From Candidatus Levyibacteriota bacterium (GTDB lineage: Bacteria > Patescibacteriota > Microgenomatia > Levybacterales > UBA12049), in assembly GCA_013816255.1 (NCBI GenBank), contig JACDET010000012.1, positions 1 to 37,527 of the forward strand: a stretch of DNA of 37,527 nucleotides, written 5' to 3'. Every line of letters starts with the position of its first letter. The first letter of the stretch is position 1. The notes beneath the pieces are model-generated. The model saw nothing but the letters and a program-made list of their open reading frames with translations, searched no databases and was not told the origin of the DNA. The position numbers and the translations under genes were made by a program. This document shows, piece after piece, positions 15,675 to 22,499 of the stretch.

Positions 15675-17105
15675 TTAACATCCAAATTCAAATCCACAGT
15701 TACATTTCTTTGTTCTTTTATCAGCACTTACATTAGTCTCATCCGCATACCATTTCGCACAATCAGCTTCAGGACAGTGGTAGTGGTTATCACTTGCATC
15801 TCCTCCGCAATCTGAGCACGTGTTACTCCCTGGTTCAGACTGTGTTCCAAACTCTCCTACGCTAGTAGCAGAAGTTGCGTCTCCAGATGCACCGCATCCT
15901 GTGTCGACAAAGCGGACTTTTTCTTGTGCTAATGCGTTAATATCAATTCGTGGCGCAACCCAAGGACGTATAAAGTCATTTTCAGGACTTTGTGTGAAGG
16001 CAACAACATTATGTTGCGGATCATCATGCAATTCTTTTGCTACTCGATCTGCATAATTGAGAAGCGCACGGAATAATTTGTTCTGCTGAACAGTATCATC
16101 AGGATTTTCTGTTAATGCTTTCGTATATGCATTAATAATAGGTAAACACGCTTGTCGGACAATCGCAAAATCTTTCTGGCTCATATGCTTATGGTCTTTG
16201 TGCATAAATTCATGGATATCATTAGGGGTATGCAAGCCAAACGCACCTGGAGCAATTTGGATTGGATTTGCAAGAAATTCTGCATCTGTCGGAACAGTAT
16301 TTCGTTTATACCGACTGTCAAGTTCTGTCAATTTCTCTTGTGTTTCTTCAGGAGTTAGACCTGAAGTATACCGATAGGCTTCTACCGTTCCATCAGCCAT
16401 TTTCTCCTGTACTTCATAGAAGTTTTGTTTGTAGATAGATCCGTTTTCTACGTCACCTTGCGGCGAAGCAAATACCATCTTCGTTCCAACCGGTACTGCT
16501 TCATCAGACATGGTTAATGTCTGTTGTATGCGCCCAAGTCCTGTTACTTCAGCATCTTCTCGGTCCCAATCCACAGGTTTACCTTTCTTCCGCCGATAGT
16601 CTCTTCCCCTTTCAATCATCGCAAGCACTGGCTCACCTGTATCTTCTGTTCGCAACTCTCCATCAACAATATGGTATACAAACTTACTAATACCCACATG
16701 CAAGCGTTCTCCTAAGTGGGTTTCTAATTGCATTTTTATATATGCATCCAGTGATTCTTTTGATTGTTCGTATGCTTCAGGCCTTTTTTCTTTGGCTAGA
16801 ACTCTGTACAAAACTGCATCCTGCTCCAACTCATATGCTTGGACTTCTTTTGTATTTCTCTGTTCTGTTGCCAAGAAAATATCCCGTGCGTCACTCAACC
16901 TTGTACCAAACCCAACTGGTCGACTTTCTGGGATTTTATTTACTTCATTATTTATAGGAGAAACAGCAGTTAAGTGACGTAAGCCTTTTTCTCTTTCTGG
17001 CTGAGAAGTGTTTTGGCTCCACAAAGAGGATACCTCCGTAGGTATTCGTTCATGCAAATATGGTTGTTGATAATCTGAATATCCTCTTGCTTCTATTCCT
17101 GCCAT
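15675..17105 (-). CDS. Unrecognised 476-aa protein under cobalamin riboswitch
   Basis: 476 aa, soluble, with no signal peptide or membrane helix. I do not recognise the fold. Visible features are a polar N-terminus (1-60), a helical part (about 70-135), a beta-rich middle with GTKMVFASPQGDVENGSIYK, a His-rich patch HEFMHKDHKHM (about 292), and a cysteine-rich C-terminal tail with CSDCGG, CPEADC and a final CNCGFEFGC. These suggest metal binding. The ATG at 17105 follows GAGGAG and seven T; that SD is locked in a hairpin at the end of a cobalamin riboswitch, so expression should fall when B12 is plentiful. Such genes are mostly B12 uptake, synthesis or B12-independent substitutes. Which applies here is open. 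Confidence 0.75.
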   Translation of the reverse strand: MAGIEARGYSDYQQPYLHERIPTEVSSLWSQNTSQPEREKGLRHLTAVSPINNEVNKIPESRPVGFGTRLSDARDIFLATEQRNTKEVQAYELEQDAVLYRVLAKEKRPEAYEQSKESLDAYIKMQLETHLGERLHVGISKFVYHIVDGELRTEDTGEPVLAMIERGRDYRRKKGKPVDWDREDAEVTGLGRIQQTLTMSDEAVPVGTKMVFASPQGDVENGSIYKQNFYEVQEKMADGTVEAYRYTSGLTPEETQEKLTELDSRYKRNTVPTDAEFLANPIQIAPGAFGLHTPNDIHEFMHKDHKHMSQKDFAIVRQACLPIINAYTKALTENPDDTVQQNKLFRALLNYADRVAKELHDDPQHNVVAFTQSPENDFIRPWVAPRIDINALAQEKVRFVDTGCGASGDATSATSVGEFGTQSEPGSNTCSDCGGDASDNHYHCPEADCAKWYADETNVSADKRTKKCNCGFEFGC

Positions 17106-17250
17106 AAAAAAACTCCTCGCTTCAGGAGGAGCTGCAAAAACAAGCTGCTTCTACTCCGGAAGACTTAAGGGCTCTGGCTTATCCCGATTAATCGGGACAT
17201 ACAGTTGCGGTACAGCTCTTGATTCAAACAAGATTCACCCAAAATACATT
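17106..17250 (-). ncRNA. Cobalamin riboswitch 2, upstream of the 476-aa gene
   Basis: The minus strand has GGGTGAATC, TTTGAATCAAGAGCTGTACC and GCAACTGT (the conserved CCGCAACTGT is at 17210-17201), a hairpin CCCGATTAATCGGG, and a B12 box AAGCCAGAGCCC (17180-17169). This is the core of the Rfam cobalamin class. The expression platform is CTCCTC (17131-17126) pairing with GAGGAG (17118-17113), followed by T7 (17112-17106) and ATG. The hairpin thus is both a terminator-like stem and an SD lock. The aptamer starts only a few bases after the stop of the adenosyltransferase gene, so it sits inside an operon. Confidence 0.88.
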
Positions 17251-17251
17251 A

Positions 17252-17794
17252 TTATCTCTTAATCCATTTAATCTCTTTTTGTTTTTCCATGTGGTTAATA
17301 TATCTTGCGAGTGTAAACAACAGATCAGAAAGGCGGATGAGGTAGATAAGAATTTGGTCATCAACTTCCTCTTTTTCGGTAAGTGTCACAACGCGTCTTT
17401 CAGCTCTACGCGCCATGGTTCTTGCAACATGAAGAAGCGATCCTGGTTTGCTGCCACCTGGGAGAATAAAGTTTTTAAGTGTAGGAAGCTTTTGGGTTAG
17501 ATCATCAATAATGATTTCAAAGTCTTTTGGCCGATTATCCAGACCTGAAACAGGGAGAGGATGCGGCATTGCAAGGGCCGAGCCAATAGCAAAAAGATCG
17601 TGTTGAATCTTTTCTAACTCTTTAACGATTGGTGTATATTTATGCTTTGGGAAGAATGCCAAAGTCTGACCAATGATGCTATTGAGTTCATCAATTGCAG
17701 CATATGTCTCAACACGCGCGTGAGATTTTGCCACACGTGTACCATCAAAAAGCGACGTTGTTCCTTTATCTCCAGTACGTGTATAAATTGGCAT
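17252..17794 (-). CDS. PduO-type ATP:cob(I)alamin adenosyltransferase
   Basis: 180 aa. It makes adenosylcobalamin from cob(I)alamin and ATP. MPIYTRTGDKGTTSLFDG is the ATP-binding N-terminus; FILPGGSKPGSLLHVARTMA plus RRAERR and YLIRLSDLLFTLARY are the other signatures of the PduO family. The product is the cofactor needed by the class II ribonucleotide reductase encoded just upstream. I choose the start at 17794 because family proteins begin with MxIYTRTGD and it follows GGAAGGA and six T. An in-frame ATG at 17824, also preceded by AGGAG and seven T, would add ten residues. The gene follows its own cobalamin riboswitch. Confidence 0.93.
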   Translation of the reverse strand: MPIYTRTGDKGTTSLFDGTRVAKSHARVETYAAIDELNSIIGQTLAFFPKHKYTPIVKELEKIQHDLFAIGSALAMPHPLPVSGLDNRPKDFEIIIDDLTQKLPTLKNFILPGGSKPGSLLHVARTMARRAERRVVTLTEKEEVDDQILIYLIRLSDLLFTLARYINHMEKQKEIKWIKR

Positions 17795-18004
17795 AAAAAA
17801 TCCTTCCATAGCAGAAGGATTCATAAAAAAACTCCTGCTCGGGATAAAATGTTTTCTGACTATATCCTACTTCGCACAAGGCTTCGTAGGATCCTCCGTA
17901 GCTCGAAGAGCGAAGGAGGACAGTTGCGGCACAGCCACGGATTTACACTCCCGATGATCGTTGTCATCGGGATCCCGAATGGAAACTACCATCGGGACGT
18001 GATT
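17795..18004 (-). ncRNA. Cobalamin riboswitch 1, upstream of the adenosyltransferase gene
   Basis: The minus strand carries GAGTGTAAATCCGTGGCTGT then GCCGCAACTGT (conserved CCGCAACTGT at 17929-17920), the long paired arm TCCTCC...GGAGGA, and a B12 box TAGTCAGAAAAC (17862-17851). The upstream GATGGT...TTCCATTCGGGA part matches the larger form of the aptamer. Two SD-plus-T-run-plus-ATG copies end the leader: AGGAG-T7-ATG at 17824 and a hairpin TCCTTC/GAAGGA (17819-17814 with 17806-17801) then T6 and ATG at 17794. B12 would be expected to reduce expression. Confidence 0.92.
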
Positions 18005-18022
18005 TCCTCTTTAATTGTATTT

Positions 18023-18057
18023 CTATACGCTAGCAGCTAGAACCTAGTCGCTCATCA
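18023..18057. repeat. Heptad repeat array 1, next to the nrdJ stop
   Basis: Five units of 7 bp: CTATACG, CTAGCAG, CTAGAAC, CTAGTCG, CTCATCA. The last unit ends 2 bp before the nrdJ stop codon. Related arrays lie at 21011-21106 and 21825-21859. Confidence 0.65.
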
Positions 18058-18058
18058 A

Positions 18059-20527
18059 TTAGCATTCAGAATAGCCACATGCGTAACATTTCTTGCAGCC
18101 TTCTTCGTAAGCAAAACTTCCTGAACCACATTCAGGACAGATATCAAAAAGTGATGTCGATGCGCTTGATACAGCAGCAACGCCTGTTTGCGGAAGTGTC
18201 AATTGGTTTGCGATAAGATCTTGTCCACCATCTATAACTGCATCTGCTTGGATTGGCGTAGTCGCTACACCATTTGCATGTCCATTTCCGTTACTTGTTC
18301 CATTGAGTAAGATAGCTTGTGCTTCAGTATAGGATGCTTTATCTTCTACTTTGCCATTGACACGGAATTCGCAATGTCGTGCGAGTACTTTAGAAATCGC
18401 ATCAGGTAAAGAACGAACCCTGTTCTCACCAAAGCCACTACTGCGGCTACCCCCTATGCCTGCGAGCTCCGAGACAATCTCGCGGACTCGCTCCCGGGCA
18501 GGAACCGGACTATGGATACGTAGGACAAATGATACCATCCGGCCGAGCGCGTCCGCAAGAGCCATCAAATCTGAACCGCTTTTCCCGTGATTGATAAAGA
18601 CCTCAAACATATCACCTTTTTCATCTTGGTTGACGGTAACATAGAGCTTCCCTGTTGGACTATCTGCTTTGTACGTAACACCTGTCAACATCATTGGGCG
18701 AGGCACACGTGGGGTTACTGGGATAACTGGTTCACGAACAACTGGCGCTTCTTCTTTTACTTCTTTTTTCTCTTCCCGTTGTAGTACTCCCAATCGTGAA
18801 CCATCACGGAAATATGTCACGCCTTTAAGACCATTATCATACGCTGACATATAGAGTTCTTTTACATCCTCAACCGTGTGATGGTTAGGCGCGTTGACTG
18901 TTTTTGAGATCGAAGAATCGATGTATTCTTGTGCAACTGTTTGGATCTTCACATGATCCTCAGGTGTCAAATCATTTGCTCCGACGAAATAGTCAGGCCG
19001 TTCTGCGTCAGGGTGTGATTCTTTCCATTCACTATATAATCCGTGATAGACCATTTGCTTCCCAAGTCGGCCGTTATGCGAGTATTCAAACTCGTACACT
19101 GGCTCAACACCACTTGAGACAGCCGCGATGAGACTTGTTGTTCCTGTTGGCGCAATCGTTAGGAGTACAGCATTGCGGATTCCCTGTTTGTAAATTTTCT
19201 CTCGTATGGCTTTTGGTAAAGCTTGGATATGATACCCTTTTTGGTACTGATCGCGTTCATATTTAATGAAAGATCCTTTTTCTTTCGCAATATCTGCTGA
19301 TGCAATGTACGCATTATCACGAAGCGCTTCAAAGATTTTCTTTGATACTTTTTCTGATTCTTCTGAACCATAGCGGATTTTCATTTTGATGAAGGTATCA
19401 GCAATTCCCATGATGCCAAGACCTGTCCGGCGGATATCTTTTGCAACCGTTTCATTTTCCTTAAAGAAATAATACGTATCATCAATAACATTATCTAGAA
19501 AACGCATAGCAACCTGTACATCACGGCCAAACGATTCATAGTCAAATGTTCCCGCTTTGTCGTTCCGTAAATCATCATTTTTAACATATGCTGACAAATT
19601 CATTGCACCGAGATTGCAGACAGCCCAACCACCAAGTGGTTGTTCACCGCAAGGATTTGTCGCAAGCAATTTTTCAAAGTACCATGTGTTGGATCGTTTG
19701 TTTGAGCGGTCCAAGAAATGCAAACCAGGTTCTGCTGATTGCCATGCTGCGGTACAAATAAGATCCCACAATTCTTTTGCCTGAACGGTTTTATACACAA
19801 TTACTTTGCCGCCTTTTTCTTTCCAACCCGCAAGATCCCCATCCCAATCTCTATCGTAATTTGGGTCACTCAGGTCAGGATAAACAAGATCCCACGGCTT
19901 ATCAGCTTTGACTGCTTCCATAAATGCATCAGAAACACAGACAGATAAGTTGGCGCCGTTGATCTTGGTCAAATCCTGCTTTACAGTAATAAATTCTTCA
20001 ATATCAGGATGCCAGTCCCAAAGCATAAGCATGGTTGCCCCACGTCGTGAACCTCCTTGTTGAACGATGTCATGGGTTGCGACAGAGAAAAGTGTTGCCC
20101 AATTAATAGGACCAGATGAAGTACCATTTACCTTCTTTACACGTGAACCTCGAGGTCTGAGTGACGAAAGATTCAAACCGACTCCGCCTGCACGGGACTG
20201 GATTTCGATGAGTTGTCCGAGGGATTCAAGGATGCCATGGCGTGAGTCTTTTGGGGACGGGATAACGAAACAGTTAAAGTACGTCACTTCATAACCTGTA
20301 CCAGCACCGGAAAGGATACGGCCACCAGGGACGAATTTGAAATCTTCAAGTACACGGTAGAATTCACCTTCCCATTTTGCTTGTTGTGATTTCTTTTCTT
20401 GCTTTGCAATACCGTTTGCAACACGTCGCCACATTTCTTCAGGAGTGCTTTCAAGCAGTTCGCCTTCAACACCCTTTAGTGCATATCTGTCTAAAAATAC
20501 TTTTTGTCTTACGCCATCAAATTTCAT
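18059..20527 (-). CDS. nrdJ: Adenosylcobalamin-dependent (class II) ribonucleotide reductase
   Basis: 822 aa. It reduces ribonucleotides to deoxyribonucleotides using a radical from adenosylcobalamin. The N-terminal redox Cys is in YFNCFVIPSP; AGGVGLNLSSLRPRGSRV, NPCGEQPLGGWAVCNLGAMN (about residue 291) and TIAPTGTTSLI (about 458) are the core motifs, with radical Cys and Glu in PCGE. Residues about 605-690 form a TSCPD domain (TGKLYVTVNQDEKGDMFEVF, INHGKSGSD). The C-terminus has CPECGSGSFAYEEGCKKCYA then CGYSEC, a zinc-ribbon/thiol tail. The ATG overlaps the nrdR stop (ATGA), so the two are coupled. Being B12-dependent, it fits with the adenosyltransferase and riboswitches downstream. Confidence 0.95.
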   Translation of the reverse strand: MKFDGVRQKVFLDRYALKGVEGELLESTPEEMWRRVANGIAKQEKKSQQAKWEGEFYRVLEDFKFVPGGRILSGAGTGYEVTYFNCFVIPSPKDSRHGILESLGQLIEIQSRAGGVGLNLSSLRPRGSRVKKVNGTSSGPINWATLFSVATHDIVQQGGSRRGATMLMLWDWHPDIEEFITVKQDLTKINGANLSVCVSDAFMEAVKADKPWDLVYPDLSDPNYDRDWDGDLAGWKEKGGKVIVYKTVQAKELWDLICTAAWQSAEPGLHFLDRSNKRSNTWYFEKLLATNPCGEQPLGGWAVCNLGAMNLSAYVKNDDLRNDKAGTFDYESFGRDVQVAMRFLDNVIDDTYYFFKENETVAKDIRRTGLGIMGIADTFIKMKIRYGSEESEKVSKKIFEALRDNAYIASADIAKEKGSFIKYERDQYQKGYHIQALPKAIREKIYKQGIRNAVLLTIAPTGTTSLIAAVSSGVEPVYEFEYSHNGRLGKQMVYHGLYSEWKESHPDAERPDYFVGANDLTPEDHVKIQTVAQEYIDSSISKTVNAPNHHTVEDVKELYMSAYDNGLKGVTYFRDGSRLGVLQREEKKEVKEEAPVVREPVIPVTPRVPRPMMLTGVTYKADSPTGKLYVTVNQDEKGDMFEVFINHGKSGSDLMALADALGRMVSFVLRIHSPVPARERVREIVSELAGIGGSRSSGFGENRVRSLPDAISKVLARHCEFRVNGKVEDKASYTEAQAILLNGTSNGNGHANGVATTPIQADAVIDGGQDLIANQLTLPQTGVAAVSSASTSLFDICPECGSGSFAYEEGCKKCYACGYSEC

Positions 20528-21003
20528 AATAGTGGTTTGGTTATCTTTCTTTTGGTAACCGTTAATTCTTTCACTTCTTTTTCAAAATCTTCAACTTCTA
20601 CAAATCGTTTGAATACACTTGCAAAACGGATGTAGGCTACTTTATCTAACAGCTTTAAACGCTTCGCGACCATTTCACCAATAAGCTCGCTTTTAACCTC
20701 AAGTACGCCCATCGTTCTCAATTCCCTTCCTATTTCATTGATAATTTTTTCAATGACACTTGCCGGTATTACGGTTTTCTCACAAGATTTTAAAAGCCCG
20801 GTTTTTAATTTCTCCCTGTTGAATTGTTCTCGCCTGCCATCACGTTTTATAACTATTAGTTGGACGTGTTCTACTCGCTCATACGTAGTAAAGCGTTTGG
20901 TACAACCCAAACACGTTCTCCGTCTTCTAATCGTGTCCATGTCAGAACTCTCTCTCGTCTCTACAACCTCTGAATCTCGGCTTCCACAGTATGGGCAGTG
21001 CAT
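20524..21003 (-). CDS. nrdR: NrdR transcriptional repressor of ribonucleotide reductase
   Basis: 159 aa. It senses ATP/dATP and represses reductase genes. MHCPYCGSRDSEVVETRESS and RRRRTCLGCTKRFTTYERVE form the four-Cys zinc ribbon; the rest (VIKRDGRREQFNREKLKTGL onward) is the ATP-cone. Length is normal (about 150-160). It is first in the operon and overlaps nrdJ by 4 bp. No SD is visible before the ATG; instead a long inverted repeat fills the leader and ends 7 nt before the start. A palindrome in the promoter spacer may be its own operator. Confidence 0.95.
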   Translation of the reverse strand: MHCPYCGSRDSEVVETRESSDMDTIRRRRTCLGCTKRFTTYERVEHVQLIVIKRDGRREQFNREKLKTGLLKSCEKTVIPASVIEKIINEIGRELRTMGVLEVKSELIGEMVAKRLKLLDKVAYIRFASVFKRFVEVEDFEKEVKELTVTKRKITKPLL

Positions 21004-21010
21004 AATAACG

Positions 21011-21106
21011 AGCGTCTAGGTTATAGCGTCTATCGTTTAGGACTCTGCATGTAGTGTTTTGTAGTTTATCACTCTACTAGACGCTAACCGCTAGACCCTA
21101 GACGCT
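21011..21106. repeat. Inverted pair of heptad repeat arrays in the nrdR leader
   Basis: Arms at 21011-21040 and 21077-21106 are 30 bp each and 24/30 complementary, with a 36-bp spacer. On the plus strand the right arm reads CTAGACG, CTAACCG, CTAGACC, CTAGACG; the left arm reads the same kind of units on the minus strand (CTAAACG, ATAGACG, CTATAAC, CTAGACG). The transcript from the nrdR promoter would hold both arms and fold into one long hairpin just before the nrdR start. Confidence 0.7.
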
Positions 21107-21130
21107 GATCCCCTATCTAGTGCTATAGAA

Positions 21131-21159
21131 ATAATACGCCACTACATCTGTAGCGTCAA
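21131..21159 (-). promoter_or_regulatory. Promoter of nrdR-nrdJ with a palindrome in its spacer
   Basis: TTGACG (21159-21154), 17-nt spacer, TATTAT (21136-21131) on the minus strand. The spacer starts with CTACAGATGTAG (21153-21142), a palindrome with a 2-bp centre, placed where a repressor would block RNA polymerase. It is not a clear match to the known NrdR box but is the best operator candidate. The expected transcript start is about 120 nt before nrdR. Confidence 0.6.
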
Positions 21160-21248
21160 CTATAAAGAAGTGTATCAAAGACATGCCATAGCTTCGAACG
21201 TATACATTTATGTGATCGTTTTCTTACACGAATATTCTGGAGTTTATT

Positions 21249-21812
21249 TTAATGAAGAGATTGGACCATCTGTGCTAATTTTTCTGATTGTTCTTTTTCT
21301 TCATCAAACATCGTTTGATCCTTTGCATCAAGATACTGCTCAATTTCATTGAGTATTGCCTGATGCTTCGCACCGGCCTGACTGAGCTTTGCTGACATTT
21401 CTTGAATATTAATTCCCTCTTTTTGAGCTACAAGCGTATGCATGATTGCTTGTTCATAATAATCCTGGGCACTGACAAACGAAGTATGTGCTAAATCAGC
21501 GTTTTGTTTTTTTGTAATCAAAACATGACTTGCAGCTACTTGCTTGTCTGATTGCAAAAGCGCAAATGATGCCCTATCAATTGGAGGGCCTTTAAAAAAC
21601 CCCATAAGATTGTCCCTAGCAACTTTGAGAAAGTAGAAAGGATGATCCGGTAATAATCCTGGATGGACAAGATCATAGGAAGTTGTTAAAGGCTTAGAAG
21701 AAACAGATGACTCTTGAGCAGACACTGAGACTGAGGTGAGAAATGAGAGATGAGAAATGAGAAGTATAACGACAAAGATTCTAATGTTTATTTTCATAAT
21801 TAAATATTTCAT
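21249..21812 (-). CDS. Secreted DUF5667-domain protein
   Basis: 187 aa. A signal peptide, IRIFVVILLISHLSFLTSVS followed by VSAQ, is clear. Then YDLVHPGLLPDHPFYFLKVA with RDNLMGFF matches DUF5667, a domain common in CPR exported proteins, followed by a helical part with ALLQSDKQVAASHVL. The start may be 21812 or the in-frame ATG at 21797, which also leaves an intact signal peptide. Stand-alone unit between the nrd promoter and a cytidylate-kinase-like gene. Role unknown, outside the membrane. Confidence 0.75.
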   Translation of the reverse strand: MKYLIMKINIRIFVVILLISHLSFLTSVSVSAQESSVSSKPLTTSYDLVHPGLLPDHPFYFLKVARDNLMGFFKGPPIDRASFALLQSDKQVAASHVLITKKQNADLAHTSFVSAQDYYEQAIMHTLVAQKEGINIQEMSAKLSQAGAKHQAILNEIEQYLDAKDQTMFDEEKEQSEKLAQMVQSLH

Positions 21813-21824
21813 AGTAAATGGTTC

Positions 21825-21859
21825 CTAAACGCTAGACGCTAGCACCTAAACCCTACTTA
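21825..21859. repeat. Heptad repeat array 3
   Basis: Units CTAAACG, CTAGACG, CTAGCAC, CTAAACC, CTACTTA. The last unit covers the stop codon and final codon of the cytidylate-kinase-like gene, so the array abuts a gene end, as does array 1. Confidence 0.65.
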
Positions 21860-22440
21860 ATCTTGAGTGCATCCAGCACTAACTCTAAGCTTTCTTCCTG
21901 ATTGTGGGAAAAGCTGTTGACCATTAAATCATAATACTTTTTATCCCAATATACCCATTGCACATCATCCGCTGCATATAACTTACGCCACTTGGCCAAA
22001 TCATTAATTTCTCTTTCAACAACTTCCTCTTTCGCTTCTTCCACTGACACTTCTTCCCGATTTACTAAGCGGTCAATACGGATCTGTGCTTGATCTTGTC
22101 CTTCTTTATCTGAGCACACCACACCAACTTTAAAGACATCAGCAAGATCTTGCGCACAAAAAGCTGCCAATTTACTTTCGAGTACTAGATGCTTTTGATT
22201 CTTGAGAATATCTTTTTGTTTTGCTTCAAAAAGGAGGTCCTCTTCATCAGGACGGAGATTTGTATCTTTTGGATCAAGTCCAAGCTTATTACGAACCGCT
22301 TCCCAAAAGATTTCGCCACCTTCCATATGTTTCCATCCAAGGTGTTTTGCTAAATGCTTTGCAAGCGTCGTTGAACCAGAAGCTATCCGTCCCGAAACGG
22401 TAATAATTCGAATGCCAGGAACATCAATAGGGTTATTCAT
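21853..22440 (-). CDS. Cytidylate kinase-like P-loop protein
   Basis: 195 aa. IRIITVSGRIASGSTTLAKH with LAKHLGW is the N-terminus of the archaeal-type cytidylate kinase / AAA_33 group; HMEGGEIFWEAVRNK and the C-terminal DVQWVYWDKKYYDLMVNS fit NMP-kinase folds. The P-loop reads GxxxxGST in place of GxxxxGK[ST], so the usual Lys that contacts the phosphates is missing; some family members share this Ser, so activity is uncertain but not excluded. Stand-alone unit on the minus strand. It may phosphorylate CMP or another small substrate. Confidence 0.7.
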   Translation of the reverse strand: MNNPIDVPGIRIITVSGRIASGSTTLAKHLAKHLGWKHMEGGEIFWEAVRNKLGLDPKDTNLRPDEEDLLFEAKQKDILKNQKHLVLESKLAAFCAQDLADVFKVGVVCSDKEGQDQAQIRIDRLVNREEVSVEEAKEEVVEREINDLAKWRKLYAADDVQWVYWDKKYYDLMVNSFSHNQEESLELVLDALKIK

Positions 22441-22499
22441 AATACAATAACTTACAATACGAAATAAAAGCGCTTCAGATATAGATACATTCTAAACTT

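Noticed and set aside
20500-21160. Cobalamin riboswitch before nrdR-nrdJ
   Set aside because: The leader has no CCGCAACTGT core or B12 box. It holds only the heptad hairpin.
18023-21859. CRISPR array for the heptad repeats
   Set aside because: The unit is only 7 bp and degenerate, with no spacers and no cas genes.
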